A stretch of 64,000 nucleotides of DNA from an uncultured Lachnospiraceae bacterium. GTDB taxonomy: Bacteria > Bacillota > Clostridia > Lachnospirales > Lachnospiraceae. The stretch covers positions 62,001 to 126,000 of the forward strand of contig CAJUHH010000010.1 in NCBI GenBank assembly GCA_910585965.1, in the 5' to 3' direction. Position numbers and translations under genes: made by a program. The notes below the pieces were generated by a model. That model saw only the letters and a program-made list of their open reading frames with translations, made no database searches and was not told the DNA's origin. Shown piece by piece: positions 17,485-26,617 of the stretch (positions within the stretch are counted from its first letter, which is position 1; each line of letters opens with the position of its first letter).

Positions 17485-17602
17485 CCTTCTCCTCCTTTAA
17501 ACCCTTTCGCACTGGGTTTTCCTTTTGATAGGTCTATCATACAGCCTTTTTTTCTTTTTCAAAATGGTAGAAAAATGGAAAAGGATAAATAATCTAAGCT
17601 GT

Positions 17603-19135
17603 TTACCGATTGGATTTCCGATACTCCGCAGGCGACATTCCAACATACTCTTTGAAGACCCTTGCAAAATATTTCGCATCCGCGTAACCAACTTTTTCCG
17701 CGATCTCATACTGCTTCAGCTGCGTCCCTATCAGCAGCTCTTTCGCCTTCGACAGGCGGTAATTGCGGATATAGGCGCTGAAGTTTTCCCCAAGTTCTTT
17801 ATGGAACTGAGCGCCTAAATACTCCTGCGTCAGATTCAGCCTGTCCGCAATTTCGCTCAGCGTAATGCCATCCGTATAAAATTCATGAATCATGCTCTGC
17901 GCTTTTTTTACCGCCAGGCTCACCATCCCTGCCTTCTGGCCGGAAAAATCCATATGGCAGAGCAATTCCTCATAAGTCCTTTGTAGCTCATCCTCTGTCT
18001 TCGCACCCATAATGCGGTTCAGCAGCCTTTTCTGGTCAATTTTTTTATAATCTATGCAATCTACTTCTTTTGCAATATTCAACACCGACCATTGGAAACG
18101 CACATAAGATTCTTTGATCTCTTTGGGCAAATAAACCCGTCCATCCTTAAAATAATGATGAAACCGGCGGATGATCTCCCAGACCTTCTCTTTTTCACCG
18201 GCGCAGATGGCTGCTTTTATCTGGTTTTCCAAATCTACCGGGTAGATGCAAATTTCTGTCTGAATATCCGTAACTTTCGGATAAGAAATCAGGACTTCAT
18301 CTCCCAGGACAATATTCCAATCCATATAGGGCAATAATTTCTGATATCCTTCCCTGATCTCCCGGATTCCCTGCACTTCCAGCATCCCGTAACTGATTTC
18401 CCATTTCTGCCCGCCCCTCTTCTGGAATAAAATCTGATTCTGGTACCAGCGTTCTATTTCCTGCCTGGAAGAATAATGATAAAGCAAGACAAGAATTACC
18501 TTGTCATATTCCATATCAACGAAACAATATTCCAGTTCCTTTTGCTGCAGCAGGCGACACATCTCCTGCCGCTTCCGTCCGCGCCCGCTCTCAAAATCAT
18601 CCCCCATATAAATGAGCAGTTCAATCACAGGCATATCCTGTGATATCCCATATTTCTTATCTAAGAATTCTTCCATCTGCCTGTCCACGAACGAAGTTCC
18701 ATATAAAACACCGGATACAATATTTTCCAGATATCCCATGGTATCCGGAGTCCTTTTTTGTTCCTGCTCATACAGATTTTGTATCTTTCGTATGGTCTGG
18801 ACAAATTCCTGGACATCAACAGGCTTAATCACGTAATCGCACACCCCTAATTTAACCGCCTGCTGCGCATAACTGAATTCCGAATAAGCGGTCAAAACAA
18901 TGACTTTCGGGAACATGCCAGTTTCCTGCACCTTCGCAAGCATCTCCATTCCATCCATAACCGGCATTTTGATATCGGTGATTACCAAATCCGGTTTCTG
19001 TTCCTTTATACAGGACAGCCCTTCCTGCCCATTGCCGGCAACGCCCAAAATCTTTATCTCTGGGAACATCTTTTCCATCAGCTTGCAAAGACCTTCCCTG
19101 ATCAATATTTCATCCTCTACCACTACCGCCCTCAT
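17603..19135 (-). CDS. YesN-type response regulator with AraC DNA-binding domain
   Basis: This 510-residue regulator has a receiver domain at 1-120 (acidic DE at 8-9, phospho-acceptor D54 in ITDIKMPVMDG, K near VIKPVD), a long variable middle, and a C-terminal AraC domain (about 405-510) with two helix-turn-helix units ending KYFARVFKEYVGMSPAEYRKS. The ATG at 19133-19135 has AAAGGAG upstream and overlaps the kinase stop by 4 bp. It should activate the adjacent transporter genes on receipt of a phosphoryl group from the kinase. Confidence 0.92.
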   Translation of the reverse strand: MRAVVVEDEILIREGLCKLMEKMFPEIKILGVAGNGQEGLSCIKEQKPDLVITDIKMPVMDGMEMLAKVQETGMFPKVIVLTAYSEFSYAQQAVKLGVCDYVIKPVDVQEFVQTIRKIQNLYEQEQKRTPDTMGYLENIVSGVLYGTSFVDRQMEEFLDKKYGISQDMPVIELLIYMGDDFESGRGRKRQEMCRLLQQKELEYCFVDMEYDKVILVLLYHYSSRQEIERWYQNQILFQKRGGQKWEISYGMLEVQGIREIREGYQKLLPYMDWNIVLGDEVLISYPKVTDIQTEICIYPVDLENQIKAAICAGEKEKVWEIIRRFHHYFKDGRVYLPKEIKESYVRFQWSVLNIAKEVDCIDYKKIDQKRLLNRIMGAKTEDELQRTYEELLCHMDFSGQKAGMVSLAVKKAQSMIHEFYTDGITLSEIADRLNLTQEYLGAQFHKELGENFSAYIRNYRLSKAKELLIGTQLKQYEIAEKVGYADAKYFARVFKEYVGMSPAEYRKSNR

Positions 19136-20919
19136 GACTCCTTTGCACCTCCTATAACCGGAATCCAAATCTGCACCGAAGTTCCCTGCCCCGGCTGGCT
19201 TTCTACCACAACTTTCGCCCTTTCCCCATAATACATCCGAATTCTCGTAATGGCATTTTCCATTCCGATATGATTCCTATCATCCGTCTGCCGGAAAATT
19301 CCTGCATTCATTTCCTGCACGATTTCAGGCGAGATTCCGCAGCCGTTATCTTTGATTTCTATTTTTATAAAATCCTGTTCCCGTTTCATATCCATATGCA
19401 GGCTGTGCGTTCTGTCTACGCCCTCAAATCCATGCAATATCGCATTTTCCACAAACGGCTGTAACAACAGTTTGTGAATGAGCAGCCCCATAATTTCAGG
19501 TTCCACATTAATACTGCAATGAAAGGAATTTTTCAATTTCATCTGCTGTAAAAAAATATATTGCTTCAGCCAGTCCACTTCATCTTTGATCCTAACGATG
19601 CCATTGCTGTCCGAAATCCCATACCGCAGAATCCGGGCAAGGGTTGCTATCATATTGCTGATCTCATATTCATCCTTATCAATCGCCATCCAATTGATGG
19701 TATCCAGCGTATTATACAGAAAGTGGGGGTTGATCTGCGCCTCCAGCGCCGCGATTTCTGCATTTTTCTGCTTTTCCACAGAATTTTTCAGTTTATCCAT
19801 CATAGAATTAAATTCTTCCGCAATCATTTCAATCTCCGTCGGACGTATCTTGTCCGGCTTTACACGAACCGCCAAATCTCCTTTTCCAGCCTTTCTCATG
19901 GTTTCCACCACCCGTTTTATGGAACCGATCATCCGCGTCACCTGACTGACCATAATGAGCAAAACTGCCAAAAGAGACAGCAATATAGTAAACCCCAGCA
20001 TTTTTTGCTGGCGGTGAAGCCCCTTTACAAGCTCGTCCTGGTTCGTTGCACGGATGATTTCCCATCCTGTCTTTTCATCATAAACGGAATAAATGGACAA
20101 TTCCCCATTTCCCAACATGCCTGTTTCCTCAGCAATCCGCCGATAGGCCGTTTTCTTCTCCTCTTCTGCTGCCCGTTCCGAAACGATGGGTTTTCCAACT
20201 TCATCCGAGTTAAAGCAGGATACCAAATATCCGCTTCCATCCACGATAAAGTTCATTCCGCTTTCTGTCGGCACCGAACAAACTTCCTCCAAAAGCTTCA
20301 CATCAATGCTTACCACAACAATCCCGCATTTTTTCGGTACATCCCGATAATCGATAATCCGATGCCCTATGTGGAACAGATAGCAGGAATTGCTGCCGAA
20401 AACTACTTTTTTCCCGGTGGAGAAAAGATGTGTCTTATTGTCACTATTGATTTCCTCATACAGTTCATTCTGGGACAAAGGCATGCTGTCCAGCCATGAC
20501 GTATGCGTCGTGGATGCCGTCAGCTGGTCATAAAAAGCCAATTCCCCGCTTTCGGTAATAATCGCTATGGACTTCACATAGTCTTTTGTATAAAACAGCC
20601 CTCTCAGCGTTTTTCTAAGCTTCTTCCTGTTATTCGCCACATCCTCGCCGGCATTGATCTCGTCAACCAACTCCACAATGTAATCATCCGTATAGACCTG
20701 AAACAAGATATCCTCATACGAATCCAGCCATACATCAAGGCTTACTTTCGTCTGCTCCAGGTTAGCCCTCGTCATGCTTTCCGCATTATGCCGTACTAAT
20801 TTTGACGTATTATAATAATATACAATATTTACAAGAAGAATTGGAATAATCGATGTAACAACAAATGCTGTCACCAGCCGGATTTTAATACTTTTTCTGT
20901 CAAGCTTCCTTATTTTCAT
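19132..20919 (-). CDS. YesM-type sensor histidine kinase
   Basis: This 595-residue membrane kinase has a TM helix near residues 14-34, an extracytoplasmic sensor region to about 305, TM2 at 309-327, HAMP (about 328-382), a His_kinase domain with phospho-acceptor H399 in AQINPHFLYNTLD, and an ATPase domain with DNGCGIS and GMENAITRIRMYYGE. It has a GGGGAGG ribosome binding site. With the downstream YesN regulator it likely senses the sugar or its binding protein and controls the locus. Confidence 0.93.
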   Translation of the reverse strand: MKIRKLDRKSIKIRLVTAFVVTSIIPILLVNIVYYYNTSKLVRHNAESMTRANLEQTKVSLDVWLDSYEDILFQVYTDDYIVELVDEINAGEDVANNRKKLRKTLRGLFYTKDYVKSIAIITESGELAFYDQLTASTTHTSWLDSMPLSQNELYEEINSDNKTHLFSTGKKVVFGSNSCYLFHIGHRIIDYRDVPKKCGIVVVSIDVKLLEEVCSVPTESGMNFIVDGSGYLVSCFNSDEVGKPIVSERAAEEEKKTAYRRIAEETGMLGNGELSIYSVYDEKTGWEIIRATNQDELVKGLHRQQKMLGFTILLSLLAVLLIMVSQVTRMIGSIKRVVETMRKAGKGDLAVRVKPDKIRPTEIEMIAEEFNSMMDKLKNSVEKQKNAEIAALEAQINPHFLYNTLDTINWMAIDKDEYEISNMIATLARILRYGISDSNGIVRIKDEVDWLKQYIFLQQMKLKNSFHCSINVEPEIMGLLIHKLLLQPFVENAILHGFEGVDRTHSLHMDMKREQDFIKIEIKDNGCGISPEIVQEMNAGIFRQTDDRNHIGMENAITRIRMYYGERAKVVVESQPGQGTSVQIWIPVIGGAKES

Positions 20920-21002
20920 GGCATATCCTCCCCTGTTCTATTATAACGGCTGGATTCCATGAAGAAATAGGACATTTATGAAAAAGGATAAAATATATCG
21001 TT

Positions 21003-22379
21003 TTATTCCTCCAGCTCCACCCCCGCTGCCTCCCGTGCCTGCATACCGGTTTCCCCATACAGCACCTTGGCCAGCACATGGGCCAGCGGATCGCAGGCAT
21101 TCATAATTTCCTCGACCGTATTGGTCTGCGCGCCCAGTTCGATCAGCATGCACTTTTCCCGCAAATGCATGTTATAGCGGTATGCCTTCAGATAAATTCT
21201 CCTGGCAAGCCCCGGATAATATTCGTTGCAAGCGACCTGGGCCTGGAACGAAAAGGCCAGGTTGTCGTCCACATAAGGATTCTCCAGATAAGTAATATCC
21301 CCGTTTTTCCTTGTTCTGCTCAAACCGTTAAAAAACATAAACTGAGCCGTGGGCCGCCCTTGTAAATTCACGACCAATTTCCTCCCCTCTGCCACCGCAT
21401 CCCGGTGCAGATCGATCACTACCTCAATGGAGGGATTTTCGGCAAGTATCTGTTCGATCGCCGGAAGCGAATTAGAATAAGCATAATCCCTCGCTTCCAC
21501 GTCATACTCCCCCTTATGGTGCAGCACGTTGAAGCCATATTTTTCCGTCAGTATCTGCGCCAGCCTGTCGCCGGCCCCTACGATCGTCGTAGACGCATCC
21601 CCGGCCACGGAATCCACGAACCCTTCCTGGGAATGGGTATGGTAGATTAATATTTGCGGTTCGTCCCCGCTTCCTTTCAAAGCCATATCCTTTCCCAGCA
21701 GATTTTCCAGGTTCAGCTGTTTGTCCGTGATCGAGGTAGTGCTGTCAATGGCATAAAAAGCAGAGACGATGTCCTCATACTCCTTCAACCCGTCCCAATC
21801 ATATGTATAACTTTTGTTCAAAGCCTTCTGGAACTCCTTCGCCTCCTCCGGTTCCTCCTCAGGCGCTTCCTCCTCCTGCATGCTTTCATTATAAGAATTA
21901 TTTTCCTCCCGCATGGCCCTTTCCAGGTCCCCGTCTATGTGAAGCGCATCCTCATCGTATTCCAGCGAGCCGTCTTCCACCCCTTTCCTGTCCTCATCCG
22001 TTCCTTCTTCACGGATCAACAGATCATAAGTATCCTCGTCCTCTATGCTGACCTGGAATCCCTCCTGTTCTTCGCTGTACTTATACAGCGGCACGCTCCT
22101 TAACAGCAATCCTTCCAGCAGTTCCAATGGATTCCCGTGTATGCCCGTCTCTTCTTCCATAAAAGCAAAAACAGGCAGATATGTCCGGTTCATCTGCCCC
22201 TGCATCCAAACGGCCGCCTTCCCCCAAAAACCGCTCTCTTCCCTATCTTCCTTAGAAGAAAACGCGGAAAAAAGCATGCAAAGGACTGCAGCCCCTATCA
22301 GGGTTCCTATGCAGCCATTTACTATTTTTTGCTTTATTTTTTTTCTCTTCTCTTTATTCCCGAAATACAACCATGCCAC
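21003..22379 (-). CDS. spoIIP: Stage II sporulation protein P
   Basis: SpoIIP is an amidase/endopeptidase that, with SpoIID and SpoIIM, degrades septal peptidoglycan during engulfment. The 458-residue protein has an N-terminal membrane anchor (about 15-40), a very acidic linker (about 110-185), and the catalytic domain. That domain contains IYHTHSQE (246-252), VIDLHRDAV and the C-terminal ELGAQTNT. A GTG at 22377-22379 is the likely start. It lies 51 bp downstream of gpr, as in many spore formers. Confidence 0.93.
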   Translation of the reverse strand: MAWLYFGNKEKRKKIKQKIVNGCIGTLIGAAVLCMLFSAFSSKEDREESGFWGKAAVWMQGQMNRTYLPVFAFMEEETGIHGNPLELLEGLLLRSVPLYKYSEEQEGFQVSIEDEDTYDLLIREEGTDEDRKGVEDGSLEYDEDALHIDGDLERAMREENNSYNESMQEEEAPEEEPEEAKEFQKALNKSYTYDWDGLKEYEDIVSAFYAIDSTTSITDKQLNLENLLGKDMALKGSGDEPQILIYHTHSQEGFVDSVAGDASTTIVGAGDRLAQILTEKYGFNVLHHKGEYDVEARDYAYSNSLPAIEQILAENPSIEVVIDLHRDAVAEGRKLVVNLQGRPTAQFMFFNGLSRTRKNGDITYLENPYVDDNLAFSFQAQVACNEYYPGLARRIYLKAYRYNMHLREKCMLIELGAQTNTVEEIMNACDPLAHVLAKVLYGETGMQAREAAGVELEE

Positions 22380-22430
22380 CTCTTTGCCTGTACATAAACT
22401 GTACCAGGTAATTATATGCCGGAAAAAAGA

Positions 22431-23297
22431 TTATAATTCCAACGCCTCATTGATCGCGTCGCATATAATATGACTGATCTGCTTCACTTGGTAATCCACG
22501 TCCTTGCTCGTCACATACATATTGTTCAGCTCTGCCAGGTTGGAAGGCGCCTTATCCGCCAGGGCATCATTGACAATCGTAGCCGCATCCACCACGGTAG
22601 GGACGCCGATCGCGATCACGGGCGCTCCCAAGCTCTCCTCCGTCAAGGCATTTCTATGGTTCCCCACCCCGGAGCCGGGATGGATCCCCGTATTGGTAAT
22701 CTGTATCGTACGGTTCAGGCGCTTCGTGGATCTGGCCGCCAGCGCATCAATGACGATAACAATGTCCGGCTTTGTCTGCTCCACCACGCCCTTTATGATC
22801 TCCGCGCTCTCCATCCCGGTCTTTGCCATGACCCCAGGCACAATACTGCTCACCATATGCATGCGGGACTTGCTGTACGCCGCCTTCCCGTACTCCTTCA
22901 CCACATGGCGCGTAATAAACAGATTATCCGCCACATTGGGTCCCAAAGCGTCAGCCGTCACATCGCGGTTGCCAAGGCCCACGATCAATATGGACTGTTC
23001 TTTTTCCGCATCCGGTATAATATCCTTTAACTGCTTTGCCAGCTCCGCAGATATTTCCTGATGGTAATTTTCTTCCGGCTCCACCATGCCCGGCGCTTCC
23101 AGCGTTACATACACACCCATGGGTTTTCCCATGGCTTTTGCGCCGTTCTTTGACTCGATTACCACTTTGGTCACTTTGATTTCACTTTTTTCGTCATAGG
23201 TCTCTTCCACCCTGACTCCCCGGATGCCGTCCTCCGATTCTTTGATGCTCTCACGGGCCTCCAGGGCCAGATCCGTCCTTACCTGAAAACAACTCAT
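22431..23297 (-). CDS. gpr: Spore germination protease (GPR endopeptidase)
   Basis: GPR degrades small acid-soluble spore proteins at germination. The 288-residue protein starts MSCFQVRTDLALEARE and contains GLGNRDVTADALGPNVADNLFITRH, SSIVPGVMAKTGMESAEI, VIVIDALAARSTKRLNRTIQITNTGIHPGSGVGNHRNAL. These are strong family hallmarks. The VRTDLA motif is only five residues from the start, so the activation propeptide is very short compared with Bacillus GPR. It is divergent from rpsT. Confidence 0.95.
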   Translation of the reverse strand: MSCFQVRTDLALEARESIKESEDGIRGVRVEETYDEKSEIKVTKVVIESKNGAKAMGKPMGVYVTLEAPGMVEPEENYHQEISAELAKQLKDIIPDAEKEQSILIVGLGNRDVTADALGPNVADNLFITRHVVKEYGKAAYSKSRMHMVSSIVPGVMAKTGMESAEIIKGVVEQTKPDIVIVIDALAARSTKRLNRTIQITNTGIHPGSGVGNHRNALTEESLGAPVIAIGVPTVVDAATIVNDALADKAPSNLAELNNMYVTSKDVDYQVKQISHIICDAINEALEL

Positions 23298-23404
23298 CTG
23301 TCCATTCCCAAACCTTTTCTTTGTTTAATTTATGCAGGCCAAAATTTGATTGCCCCAAAAACTTTCGATAGCCATATTTTTTGCAAAAATAAACAAAATA
23401 TGTA

Positions 23405-23433
23405 TTGACATACCGAAAGTCTTACTCTACAAT
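23405..23433 (+). promoter_or_regulatory. Strong sigma-A promoter of rpsT
   Basis: A consensus TTGACA (23405-23410) and TACAAT (23428-23433) are separated by exactly 17 bp and followed by an ~85 bp leader to the rpsT start. Confidence 0.85.
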
Positions 23434-23527
23434 ATTATACGTATGTTTGCATTAAAACGTCCGTGTCCGCATTTAATGAAACATTCCCGTAAAACTGATA
23501 GATTAATCACAATAGGAGGTGTGGGTC

Positions 23528-23791
23528 TTGGCTAACATCAAATCTGCGAAAAAAAGAATTTTGGTAAACAGAACCAAAGCTGCAAGAAATAAGTCGATCA
23601 AAACTGGCGTGAAAACAGCTGTCAAAAAGGTAAGGGCTGCCATCGAGGCAAACGATAAGGCTGCGGCAAGCGCCGCTTTAGTGGCCGCTACTTCAACCAT
23701 TGACAAAGCGGTGACAAAAGGCGTATTCCATAAGAATACCGCTTCCAGAAAAATATCCCGTCTTGCTCAGGCTGTAAACAAGATGGCTTAA
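23528..23791 (+). CDS. rpsT: 30S ribosomal protein S20
   Basis: This 87-residue basic protein of the small ribosomal subunit binds 16S rRNA early in assembly. The family start MANIKSAKKRI is matched if translation begins at TTG 23528, which has AGGAGG at the right distance. A GTG nine bases upstream is an alternative. Internal motifs NRTKAARNKSIKTGVKT and the C-terminal KNTASRKISRLAQAVNK are typical. It is monocistronic, with its own promoter and terminator. Confidence 0.97.
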   Translation: MANIKSAKKRILVNRTKAARNKSIKTGVKTAVKKVRAAIEANDKAAASAALVAATSTIDKAVTKGVFHKNTASRKISRLAQAVNKMA

Positions 23792-23835
23792 TTCTGGGCC
23801 AGGTTATTGGATTCTAAAATATAAGAAAAGTAAAA

Positions 23836-23868
23836 CCCTCCATATTACCGTCGTGTGGAGGGCTTTTT
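23836..23868 (+). terminator. rpsT terminator
   Basis: CCCTCCA (23836-23842) and TGGAGGG (23856-23862) form a stem followed by CTTTTTG. Confidence 0.85.
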
Positions 23869-24015
23869 GTTGCTTTATAAGGTTGATGCATCGTTTGCTA
23901 ACAATAATAATGGATTTCTCCAAAATAATCATACCACTTATTTATTACTTCCGTACTACGGGCTTCTACCATACGCATCATATTTCTTAAAGTTTTCTCT
24001 GGAATCTTTGACTTA

Positions 24016-24324
24016 TTATGGCACAAATAACATCTGCCGCTTTTTGTAATCCATATTTTCGTCGCATTTTCCCCTGGACTTCCACTTCGAAAATTCCATA
24101 ATCAAATGCGCGCTGGACTCAATAATTTCCTGAAATCGTTCTATATCTGCATTCGAATAAGCATATATATCCTCCCATTTATATTCTGGCAGCCAACAAA
24201 CAGCATGGCGAAAACATACTTTCTCATCAGGTGTTTCTATATATACTTTTACTCTTCCATCCTGTTTCATTTCAGAATGTGTAATCTCTGTATTATCATT
24301 TAACGTCATATATGGATACATCAT
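24016..24324 (-). CDS. Conserved hypothetical protein, 102 aa
   Basis: A small soluble protein beginning MMYPYMTLNDNTEITHSEM and continuing with QDGRVKVYIETPDEKVCFRHAVCWLP. I recall similar short proteins in Clostridia that begin with YPYMTL, but no function is known to me. The ATG has TTGGAG about 9 nt upstream. Local base composition is A+T-richer than the neighbouring operons, which may indicate later acquisition. Paired toxin-antitoxin partners were looked for and not seen. Confidence 0.6.
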   Translation of the reverse strand: MMYPYMTLNDNTEITHSEMKQDGRVKVYIETPDEKVCFRHAVCWLPEYKWEDIYAYSNADIERFQEIIESSAHLIMEFSKWKSRGKCDENMDYKKRQMLFVP

Positions 24325-24445
24325 AATATTATCTCCAACCCCATTTATTCCTTTTACTATTAAGTATATATATCGGTTGATACATCGTCAATAGCCAGTC
24401 AGACATAAAAACTATTCGATCATATGTTTTTGCAGTCTTAAACGT

Positions 24446-24637
24446 TTAATTCTTTTTCCGATAGAAGAATAATCCAGCATATATCCACTCATCTATTCTA
24501 AAATAAGTGATTGTGAAACTAGCAACCTTGCTGAATATTCTCACAACGTTGAGTTCCGCAAACAGCTCTATAGGATCCCCCTCCGGTATTTTCGGTTGGG
24601 GATTTTTTTCTTTATCCACATAGAGTTTTAATTCCAT
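24446..24637 (-). CDS. Small hypothetical ORF, 63 aa
   Basis: This ORF follows the TPM-domain gene at 30 bp. The product reads MELKLYVDKEKNPQPKIPEGD and then a more hydrophobic half with VRIFSKVASFTITYFRIDEWIYAG. I do not recognise it. No clear ribosome binding site precedes the ATG. It may be a fragment or non-coding. Confidence 0.3.
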   Translation of the reverse strand: MELKLYVDKEKNPQPKIPEGDPIELFAELNVVRIFSKVASFTITYFRIDEWIYAGLFFYRKKN

Positions 24638-24666
24638 CGATGCTCTGCCACTCTGCGCTGCCGTCT

Positions 24667-25533
24667 CTACCTGCTATGCCCGCCTCCTCCATGATGTCCG
24701 CCATGGCTTCCTCCTCCGCCGCCACCGCTTCCCCCGCTGCCGCCGCTGCTTCTCTCGATATGCCTTTTGGTGACGATCTTATTGATAAAAACATCTTCCC
24801 TTCTATACATTTGAGGGCTTCCATTCACATAAGCAGTAGGAACCACCGTCTTTTTCCCCTTTTTATAGCTCCAATGGACAATAACAAAAATAACCATGGA
24901 CAAAGCCGCAGCCGCCAGCGGCAGCCAGTAAGGCAGCTCGAAGGAGAATACCCCTCCGCCCGACATATCATGGTAAAAACAGTCAATATATGTCTTATAC
25001 GCCCGGTAAGGATCTTTTTCCACATAACGGTATACATTGTCCAACAGATGGTCGATACGGGCCGCCGTATATTTCTCATCTGCCCTTCCGACTGCAGTCA
25101 GCCATGTATATACCCTTCCATCGCTTTCCCTATACCAGTTGTCCACCAAAAGAACGCCGTCCCCGATGGGCCTGTCGTATCCAAACGCGTTGGAATCATA
25201 AAAATCCTCCGCATAAACACGGACAAATTCCTCATATGGCACACGGGGTTCTTTTTCCCTGGCATATTCCTTTAAAGATTCGTTCAGTGTAACGAGGACG
25301 ATATCGCAGCCCGTCTGCTTTTCCCTTTTTGCAATCAGATTGGCCAGTTTTTCTTCCTCTGCTTCCGAAAGCACATCCCCATAGTCAAAAACCCTCTGCC
25401 CTGTCAGGCATTCTTCATTTGCCCGATCCGGGAACGATTTCGTTCCATGCAGCAGATTCAGCCCCGCATAAATAACGGCCAAAGTTCCCGTTACGATAAA
25501 TATCCATCGAAAATAACGAATGTATTGTCTCAT
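24667..25533 (-). CDS. TPM-domain membrane protein with glycine/histidine-rich tail
   Basis: This 288-residue protein has an N-terminal membrane helix or signal anchor (about 5-25). A TPM domain follows at about 45-185 (VFDYGDVLSEAEEEKLANLIAKREKQTGCDIVLVTLNE, then DGVLLVDNWYRESDGRVYTW). A second membrane helix is near 205-225. The C-terminal tail is composed of Gly, Ser and His. TPM domains occur in phosphatase- and assembly-factor-like membrane proteins. The Gly/His tail could bind metal, which is inference. The ATG at 25531-25533 has GGAGGAG. It follows the zinc-ribbon gene and probably works with it. Confidence 0.82.
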   Translation of the reverse strand: MRQYIRYFRWIFIVTGTLAVIYAGLNLLHGTKSFPDRANEECLTGQRVFDYGDVLSEAEEEKLANLIAKREKQTGCDIVLVTLNESLKEYAREKEPRVPYEEFVRVYAEDFYDSNAFGYDRPIGDGVLLVDNWYRESDGRVYTWLTAVGRADEKYTAARIDHLLDNVYRYVEKDPYRAYKTYIDCFYHDMSGGGVFSFELPYWLPLAAAALSMVIFVIVHWSYKKGKKTVVPTAYVNGSPQMYRREDVFINKIVTKRHIERSSGGSGGSGGGGGGSHGGHHGGGGHSR

Positions 25534-25618
25534 TCCACTCCTCCACACCCCTCTGCCCTGCAATGCTGCAAAATAGATGCCCCGTTGCTTGCAGCGAAGT
25601 TGTTGACACTTCCCATCC

Positions 25619-26602
25619 CTATAAGATCTCCATGATTCCGATCAGGAAAGACAAAGCTGCCCATACAGCAGCGAATACCGTGCCGCCGTATGCCAGCACT
25701 TTTTTCTTCGATACCGGAGTAGAACCGATGATCTTGCCGGTCTGCCCGTTCACATAAAAAGGATAATCCTTTCCCTGGTACTTATAAAGATAGCGCCATA
25801 CCGGAAGAAGGGCATAATTGGCTTCCTTCCTGTTTAAACGGATATCCTTATGCTCGGGCATCAGGGAAGTATAGCCGTTCAGCGTTTCTTTCAACAAGAT
25901 ATCCGCGTCGTTTTCCGCTTTCCTCTTCGCCCTTTCCTCCAGGCTGTCCGCCCCTTCATTATAAATCTCGCCATAAAAGCCGGACATATATTCTGCCTGG
26001 AATCCCTTCAGCGCATGATAGTCAAAAGGCTCCATCAAATCCATGACATCGTCCGGCATCTCTATGGAAGCATCCACAGGCACCTTCCTAAAATCGATCC
26101 CCATGTCCCTCCCCACGCGGTAATAAGAAGTCTCCGTATACTCCGTATCCCCTCCGGTCCATACCCTGACTTTCGTTCCTTTTCCTATATAATTGATATC
26201 GGCTTTATAATCATACAGCCAGAAAGGAACATACATCCCTTTCATTTCTTCCAGAGTCGATTCCGCCAAAAAAGTTCCCGGCGTAAAAACGCGGCTTTTG
26301 AACTCCTCTTTCAGAAGTTCCACCGCGCGTTTCATTCCGATCTGAAAGGGCAGCACCAAATGTGGTTCATATTCTCCTTCCACCCTTTCATCCAATATAA
26401 TATAACTCCCGCAATACTCGCATTTGCAGGTAGAATTGTATTCCTTTATTTCCAAAGGCGCACCGCAGTTGACGCATTCTGCCTTTTTGCCAGCGCCCTC
26501 GATTTCCCCGCTGTCAATCCCGTCACAATGGGGACAATACATCTTCCCCCGCTCCGGGCTGTATACCGCATTTCCCCCGCAATTTTTACATCGGAACAGC
26601 AT
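25619..26602 (-). CDS. Double zinc-ribbon protein with C-terminal membrane segment
   Basis: This 327-residue protein has two CxxC-pairs: CKNCGG...CPHCDG (residues 5-28) and CVNCGA...CEYCGS (about 43-64). A long soluble domain contains MKGMYVPFWLYDYKADINYIGKG and LLPVWRYLYKYQGKDYPFYVNGQTGKIIGSTP. One membrane helix is at the C-terminus (about 303-323). Similar proteins are annotated as TFIIB-type zinc-ribbon or primosomal N'-like, but nothing here indicates helicase activity. It sits 16 bp after a GGDEF gene and before the TPM gene. Confidence 0.75.
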   Translation of the reverse strand: MLFRCKNCGGNAVYSPERGKMYCPHCDGIDSGEIEGAGKKAECVNCGAPLEIKEYNSTCKCEYCGSYIILDERVEGEYEPHLVLPFQIGMKRAVELLKEEFKSRVFTPGTFLAESTLEEMKGMYVPFWLYDYKADINYIGKGTKVRVWTGGDTEYTETSYYRVGRDMGIDFRKVPVDASIEMPDDVMDLMEPFDYHALKGFQAEYMSGFYGEIYNEGADSLEERAKRKAENDADILLKETLNGYTSLMPEHKDIRLNRKEANYALLPVWRYLYKYQGKDYPFYVNGQTGKIIGSTPVSKKKVLAYGGTVFAAVWAALSFLIGIMEIL

Positions 26603-26617
26603 ATCCTCCCCCCTATC

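Noticed and set aside
17485..17602. Catabolite control (cre) site before the sugar-binding protein gene
   Set aside because: No sequence close to the cre consensus was found; only a short TGATAG/CTATCA inverted repeat is present.
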